Origin: Anoplopoma fimbria
Taxonomy: Eukaryota; Chordata; Actinopteri; Perciformes; Anoplopomatidae
Assembly: GCF_027596085.1 (NCBI RefSeq)
Contig: NC_072458.1
Span: 23,280,062 to 23,344,061, forward strand
Length of the DNA stretch: 64,000 nucleotides
Direction: 5' to 3'
Shown here in pieces: positions 57,866 to 64,000 of the stretch. The number at the start of each line of letters is the position of its first letter. Position 1 is the first letter of the stretch. Below the pieces are notes generated by a model, which was not told the origin of the DNA, made no database searches, and saw only the letters and a program-made list of their open reading frames with translations. A program made the translations under genes and the position numbers.

Positions 57866-58442
57866 CATTCTGAGGATTTACGTCACATTGAATGACTAAT
57901 GATAATGATCATAATTATAGACTTGGAGACTTTCCCCTCCCAGAGTTAGGTGGAGTTCATACCATGTCTTTTTTTTGTGCACAGCAGTTAATTGGATGTT
58001 GCACACTTAATAGAGACGAGTAACTTGTCGGGTGACATTTCATGCCGTTTTGACATTGCGACCAGTAATTAATAAATGTATTGTTGACTTTACGGTGGTA
58101 GGTATTGTGATGTTAGGAACACGGTTATAAAAGTACACTAAATGACCTCTGTTGTGCTACTGTAGGCGTCACAATGTGCCATTTTAAGAGTTGAAAAGCT
58201 GATGCTAGGGTTAACATTTGAGCAGTTATAAAAGAATGTCAACATATGATGGAGACAAGATACAAACGTGTTGTTTGGTGAAGTGAGTAGCTGTGGTTTA
58301 CAGTAAAGGAAGCTCTGCTGGTGGGAGGATGTAATAGTTCAAATTGTAAATGCAGTTAAACCCAACACAGAAGAGGTGATATAGTCAACTAGAACTAGAA
58401 ACACCTTTACTGATATGACTAGTAGTAAGAATTCATATGATG

Positions 58443-59024
58443 TTACTGTTCTAACATCAGCTCAAACCCCAAATTCATGTATGAAAGCGAAACAGTAAAT
58501 CTCATCAACATTTTGTTGCTTTGTAAACTCTCAACATTGAGTGGATGAAGGCCGACACAACACAACTTTACTCTAAAAAAAGAACACCAACCTACAGACT
58601 GACAACTTTCAATACAGGCCATGGGGACGAATAAAACAATAATTCTGACAAATCCAATTTCTTCACCTCCACTATTTCCACCATTTGGTACCACGAAGTT
58701 ATTGTGCTTTAACTGGGTTTTGTTAGACAGGATGAAAGATGACAGAAGAAGGTAGATAGAAGAAGAGACAAACAGGAAGTAAAATCCTTCCCAGACCTCC
58801 AGATTGTCAAATAAATCACAGACACATCTCTGGAGTGGAACTAAATCCTTGTATGCACGTTTTGTGCACTGTAAAACATTTTTTTTGGCAGCTACTCCTA
58901 TATGACATGTGACATAGATGATAACGCCCAATGAACTCACACCAAAGTACTGCTTGACATTCCGGGTCATGAATGGGTGACAAATTGAGGAATCAGGAAT
59001 GCCACTTCCATTTTTACTCAGCAT
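58443..59024 (-). CDS. Unidentified 193-residue open frame with two hydrophobic stretches
   Basis: The frame starts at an ATG (59024) and is open for 193 codons in AT-rich sequence, longer than expected by chance. It contains two candidate membrane segments (around YFGVSSLGVIIYVTCHIGVA and GFYFLFVSSSIYLLLSSFIL) and Cys pairs (RCVCD). No signal peptide is obvious. I do not recognise it. Its 3' part overlaps the duplicated segment at 58213-58580, so the last residues are probably not original. It may be a broken exon of a membrane protein gene or a transposon relic. Confidence 0.3.
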   Translation of the reverse strand: MLSKNGSGIPDSSICHPFMTRNVKQYFGVSSLGVIIYVTCHIGVAAKKNVLQCTKRAYKDLVPLQRCVCDLFDNLEVWEGFYFLFVSSSIYLLLSSFILSNKTQLKHNNFVVPNGGNSGGEEIGFVRIIVLFVPMACIESCQSVGWCSFFRVKLCCVGLHPLNVESLQSNKMLMRFTVSLSYMNLGFELMLEQ

Positions 59025-59029
59025 TGACT

Positions 59030-59480
59030 AGAAACATGGAAACTAGCGGGTCCTCACAACATATTCTCAACCCCAAATCATCACATACTGACGCTTGGTA
59101 AGGCTGCTTGGTAAGGCTGCTTGGTAAGGACGCTCGGTAAGGACCCTTGGCGTCCCTTTCTAACCAGTCTACAACCTCTGGTTCTGAAAAGGGAAGACAA
59201 AGTGCCTTAAACCGGCCTTCTCTAATGTCCATCAGGGGGCGACTCCTCTGGTTGTATAGAAGTCTATGAGAAAATGACTCTACTTCTCTCTTGATTTATT
59301 CCCTCAGTAAACATTGTAAACATGAGTTTATGGTCTCAATCTCTAGTTTCAAGTCTTCTTCAATACAGCATGATGTTCATTTAGTGAATTATGGTCCATT
59401 TAGAAATGGAGAAGGCTACAGCCAAAAACCAAGATGGTGACGACCGGAAACTCGGCCAAAACCTCTCAAGTGTCACTTCT
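59030..59480. repeat. Dispersed fish repeat with short 'gcttggtaaggct' tandem units
   Basis: 'ggtaaggctgcttggtaagg' and 'ggacccttggcgtccctttc' followed by 'gtagaagtctatgagaaaatgac' type text are familiar from common teleost dispersed repeats. No coding capacity. Confidence 0.5.
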
Positions 59481-59830
59481 GGTTCTAAAAAGCAAGATGG
59501 CGTAAGCCAAAAACGAAGATGGTGACGACAAAAACCAAGATGATGACGGACAAAAACCAAGATGATGAGGTTCTAAAACCAAGATGGTGATGGCCAAATA
59601 ACAAGATGGTGACAGCCAAAAAACAGTATGTTGCCAATGAAAGAAACAAGATGTTTACGACCAAAGAAAACAAAATGGCTGTAGCCAAAAACCAAGATGG
59701 TGACGACAAAAACCAAGATGATGACGGACAAAAAACGAAATAGTGATGACAACAACTTAAGATGGTAACGACCAAAAACAAAGATGGCTATGGCCAAGTT
59801 CCCGACGGACAAAAATCTAGATGGAGATGG
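59455..59830 (+). repeat. Minisatellite based on 'accaagatggtgacgacaaaa'
   Basis: Degenerate units of about 22-24 bp ('aaaaaccaagatggtgacg') repeat some 15 times. On the minus strand this yields VTILVFG-type text, which is an artefact. Confidence 0.88.
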
Positions 59831-59849
59831 CCATAAATGCAAACTCTGG

Positions 59850-61080
59850 ACTTCAAAAGTGTAGTGGACAAACCAATGGGGGATGTCATGTGACTACCTC
59901 CACTTCTTATACTTGGTAGCCCAGCTGTCAAACTATGATGGTCCACTACGGTCGCAGTAGTGAGTTCAAACAAAACTACTTAGCTAGGTTTAGGAAAAAG
60001 GATAATGCTTGGACTTGAAATGAGTTTGTAAACTATGTAAACACAGGTAATAGTGCAGAACACACATAACTCAAAAAGCTTTTGGACACTTTGAAAGTCC
60101 TGTGTTTGTTTTACCCTCCCACCCTGTGTTTTCTTTTTTCAGTCTTTATACTACGTCATCACACTCCCGTAGCATTTTTCTAATAATGACGGCGATGGGT
60201 TTCCATTGCAGTTCCTTGAAACCCTGGTGCGTCTCATTTAAGATTGATTCGAGTTTGGTCACATTGTGTGGAAATTGCTCCGCCTTCAACATGCAGCATG
60301 TACAGTTTGTTTGTTTGTTTGTTTGTTTGTCTTTTTAGTTGCTTTGTACATTTAGGTACAAAGTGTACCCGTGCACCCACACCTACAAGGCAAACCTACA
60401 TCTGATTGACCTATCGTCGATACAAAACCACATCATTTATCTGTAGTATAGTCTGCCTAGTACTGGAAAGTTGTTTTGTGGTATGATTAATTGATTATAA
60501 TAGCATATTAGACATTGTTCGCAATGTTGCACCACACCTAACAAACAGTGCTGCATGACTCGCCTGAAGCTCTGCCAACAAACAGGAATCTGACACACAC
60601 AGTGCAGTAGCTGCTTGAAACCTTATCTACACTCAAATCTATTTAACCTTAATGAGCTCCCTCTTTAACAGCAACAAGCATACACACTCCAACCATTTGC
60701 ACTGCCATATTTTCCAATCATTTACTGTAAGTTTGAGGAACTTCTTGGTATTTTTGAGAAGGGCAAACATAATCATATACAATATGTAAGTGAGATTTAA
60801 AATATATGACAGTCTACATGAAAAGACAAAATCAACTTTAATTTAAAAGTCACTTTTATTGCATATGCATTGTTTAAAATCTTCACTGAATAATTAGTGA
60901 GGTTTAACCCAATTCACATTTTAACAAATGAAATGAAATTCATTAAACAAAAAAAACAACATCAAACGTTCAATCATCTGATCTGAACTGCCCAGTCTGC
61001 TTAAAATTACCTTCCCATACTATGAAGGTTGGATGGGTGGTGGATGGGTCCAGAAACAAAACCACAGGGCTGTTCGATTC
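59850..61080. other. Region without recognised gene
   Basis: Old repeat text is present (for example 'gtagcccagctgtcaaac' near 59920) and a (TTTG)n run at 60307-60330. No exon was supported on either strand. Confidence 0.4.
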
Positions 61081-61084
61081 CTGT

Positions 61085-61720
61085 CTAAATTACACTTCGA
61101 GTGCACTTTATTTGTATGGGATCGTTATTTTGTCGGAGACAGGGTTTATCTGAGATTTTAGATGAATGCTCAAATTCTAATGGTGTAAAGATAATGTACC
61201 ATAAGGAAGTAGATATTGTGCTTAAAGATACAATAACACAATATGCAGGTAGATTTATTATGCAAGATGTAGTAGTGGATAGCTTTGAAAAGTTTAAGTG
61301 CACTTTATTTTGATGATCCAGTCTTTTCAGATTTAAAAATGTATGTAACAAGAAAAAAGGCTACATGATGAATTTGCATCCCTGTCTCCTAAAATATTAT
61401 GAGCCCCTACAATTAAACTGCATTCTTTTTCCCGGGTTACGGTTGAAAAAAACGCTAAAAAGATCCTCAAAAGTCAATACTTTCTGCAGCCAATTGCATT
61501 CAATACAGAGCCAGAGAAATAAAAAATTGTTTAGAGCAAGAAAAAAATCTGATAGCCAAGATCGAAGGTTTAGTCCAACAGGTAGACGATAATAGAAAAG
61601 TGTCACAACCTTTACTGGACAATCTTGAGTACAAGGAATTGAGGAACAGACTAGAATGGAAAGAAAGAGGAGAGAGAGCAACCATGTTTTTCACTTAAAT
61701 TTGCAGCGCCGTAAAGAAAC
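61085..61720 (+). mobile_element. Decayed L1-like LINE relic
   Basis: On the plus strand 61101-61313 reads a frame with GVKIMYHKEVDIVLKD and YAGRFIMQDVVVDSFEKFKC. This resembles the part of L1-type endonucleases where a GR-(F/Y)-I block precedes the NVYAPN motif. Further on (61560-61690) fragments such as DNLEYKELRNRLEWKERGE resemble the linker before the reverse transcriptase. Frames are broken many times. Confidence 0.42.
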
Positions 61721-62059
61721 ACATTTTGAAATGGATTTGGAACAACACAAGTACTTCCCAAAATGATGTTTATCCCGGAGTCCTCTGTTAGATTCATTGA
61801 ATCAAGATATTAGCTTCGACTTTTAAAATGATAAAAACTGTTCAGTTAAAAGAGAAAGAAACATTTTATGTGAGTGATTATTTACACAAGAGGAGTTACA
61901 TCCAACCATAAGCTCTCATGAGAAAGGTCAAAGTCCAGTGTTTTAAGACTCCCATGTTCAATCAAATTGGTCTTATAAGAGAGGAAAACTAACAGGGAGG
62001 TTTAATATGACTTTTGTTTAAACAAGATTCATGTGGACGGTATAAGGATCCAACCAAAA

Positions 62060-62125
62060 TAAAGACTTAAAGGTGCAATGTGTAGGTTCAGGCACCATCT
62101 AGTGGTGAGGTAGAAACGTTGTGAA
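62060..62125. repeat. Small fragment of the same dispersed repeat as 5730-6004
   Basis: 'ggtgcaatgtgtagg' and 'caccatctagtggtgaggta' match the right end of the repeat at 5730-6004 in inverted orientation. It abuts the truncated end of the Ty3/Gypsy element. Confidence 0.5.
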
Positions 62126-64000
62126 TGATCCGTCACCACTGTAAAGTGTCTTCCTTCCAAGTAATATCTCCATTTATCCAGGGCCCAAACAACAGCGAGA
62201 CATTCTTGCTCTGTAGTTGAGTAATTCCGCTCAGCCTGATTTAAAGTACGGCTGGCGAAGGCGAGGACCTGCTCGGCACCCAGGCCAGTCTGTTGAGCCA
62301 AGACGGCCCCCAAGGCGACGTCACTGGCATCAGTGTAAACAATGAACAGGAGGTTGAAGTCAGGATGACCCAGGATTGGTGGAGAAAGCAGATGGTGTTT
62401 CAGGGCTTCAAATGCTGCTTGACATGAGGGGGTCCAAAGGAACTTGGCTCCTTTCCGTTTAAGGGCATTTAGGGGTTCCGTCAGCTGAGAGATGGTACCA
62501 TTGCACGAAGTGATGGTACCATCCAGCCATCCCAAGAACCCTTTGAAGCTCTTTGATGTTCTGAGGGGCAGGGAAGTCCTGTACCGCCTTTGTCTTCTCA
62601 GCATCCACTTCCACCCCGTCAGAGGAAACAACATGGCCCAGAAAAAAAAGAGAGGTTCGGAAGAACTGGCTCTTTTTCATATTCACGGGAAGGTTAACCT
62701 CTCGTAGCCTGTCGAGAACTGCTTGTATATCATAACTGTGCTGTTCGTATGTACCAGAATAGATGATGATGTCATCCAAATACACTAAGCAGATTTTTCC
62801 CCGTAGGTCCCCAAGGACTAGCTCCATCAGCCGTTGGAAGGTAGCTGGAGCATTCTTCAGTCCGAACGGCATTACCTTGAACTGGTACAGGCCAAAGGGA
62901 CAGGTGAAGGCAGTTTTTTCTCTGCTGTTTTTATCCATTTGTACTTGCCAGTAACCACTATTGAGGTCCAAGGTACTGAACACCACAGTTCCAGCCAATG
63001 ATTCTAATATTTCCTGGATGTTTGGTAAGGGATAAGCATCCGTGTGAGTAGCTGTATTCAGTTTCCTGTAGTCCACACAGAACCTTTGTTTTGTATCGTA
63101 CTTTTTTGGCACCAAGACAACTGGGGCAGCATACGGGGAGGTAGAGGGCTCTATGATGTCCTTTTCTAACATGTCCTCCACATGCTCTTTAATCACCTGA
63201 AGCTTGGATGGTGACACACGATAGGGCTTCTGTTTGATGGGAACTTCGTAGGTGAGGAAAATTTTGTGTGTGAGAACACTAGTGCATCTCAGTGTTGCTG
63301 TGCAGACATCTGAATTTTCCTGTAGTTGACATAACAACCGATTTTTCCCCAAATCATCAAGGTGAGCATTGATGGTGGCAGCTTGAAGGAGGTCCGGACA
63401 TGGCGGCAGAGGAACCAGGCACACAGGAGCTACAGCAGAAAAGAAAGCAAGCTGTGGTGGAAGACCAACATTTGACCTTGCCTCAGATTCTTTCAAGAAC
63501 TGATACTGGTGCTTCTTGTTGGACTTAAACCAGTAACGGCTCTCGGAGACATCGAACTGTAGCCCAGAAAAGAAAATTAAGTCAAGTCCTACCACGGCAG
63601 GGAAAGCAAGACTTTGAGCAGGCAAGACGACACAAGGTAATGTCACTGATTGGGACTGTAATGTGAGGTTCATTTCGCTCCATCCTAAAGGTTGTCTTCC
63701 TTCTCCATCTGCTAGATACAAAGGTCCTCTTGTCCAAGGCTTCATCACATCCTGCTGTCTTTTCATTCCTGTCCACATATTTTCATTTAGTAGGGTGTAA
63801 GATGAACCAGTGTCAAGGATGGCGGTTCCCTTCCATGGACCAATGTTCAGTGGTACCATCAACTGACAGGGAAGCGGGCTTTCCAGTGGTAATGAGGAAT
63901 TTACAGAGGCGTGTGCACCCAGGTAACTTGAGTGAGTGAGGGAACCAAGTGTAGCATGACCCTCGGAAATGTGGGAAGTTTTGGCAACTTGCTGATGTGG
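62126..64000 (-). mobile_element. Truncated Ty3/Gypsy LTR retrotransposon pol (protease, RT, RNase H)
   Basis: The minus-strand frame is open from the window edge (64000) to 62459. It carries an aspartic protease (ILDTGSSYTLL near 63810), a reverse transcriptase with STLDLNSGYWQV, MPFGLKNAPATFQRLM and the catalytic YLDD near 62775, and then the FLGHVVSSDGV connection. Near 62495 the frame shifts and an overlapping frame continues with an RNase H containing TDASDVALGAVLAQ and ERNYSTTEQECLAVVWAL. After VVTDHS (about 62128) similarity stops and unrelated repeat begins, so the integrase and 3' LTR are missing. gag and the 5' LTR would lie beyond the window. The frameshift and truncation make this copy inactive. 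Confidence 0.93.

Overview
The window is vertebrate, almost certainly teleost fish. Genes are split into small exons with GT-AG introns, long (CA)n and (TA)n microsatellites and minisatellites are common, the transposons are of fish type, and three neighbouring genes (vps52, rps18, ring1) match a conserved block that in human lies in the extended MHC class II region of 6p21.3. No prokaryotic features were seen. Coordinates for split genes were worked out by hand from splice signals, reading-frame phase and remembered orthologues; no search was run.

Layout. 1-1360 is a GA-rich satellite-like tract. 1550-2062 (+) is the GC-rich last exon of a gig2-like (interferon-induced, PARP-like) gene. 3749-8549 (-) is a small Ig-domain receptor gene with a 30-bp minisatellite in its first intron. 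9595-17226 (+) is a second Ig-superfamily gene whose product ends in a GPI-anchor-like tail; two ISRE-like sites lie in its first intron. 18903-35366 (-) is vps52, with 20 coding exons, including one intron with U12-type signals and AT-AG ends. 35367-35666 is a compact bidirectional promoter shared with rps18 (35667-38421, +, six exons). 40221-44733 (-) is ring1, with one apparent 1-bp frameshift and an unusual Pro/Gln-rich tail.

The most unusual locus is 49684-57830 (-): a predicted signal peptide exon spliced to one huge exon encoding about 1,880 residues that are mostly Ala. It has Thr-rich linkers, near-identical 753-bp tandem modules and a hydrophobic C-terminal tail. Four single-base frame breaks interrupt it, two of them in homopolymers. 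I do not recognise the family.

The right end is repeat-rich: duplicated segments, an unidentified 193-residue frame with two hydrophobic stretches, a 24-bp-like minisatellite, an L1-like LINE relic, and from about 62126 to the window edge a truncated Ty3/Gypsy pol. vps52 (tethering complex), rps18 (ribosome) and ring1 (Polycomb) are housekeeping genes in conserved order. The gig2-like gene and the two Ig genes suggest an immune-flavoured neighbourhood next to them.
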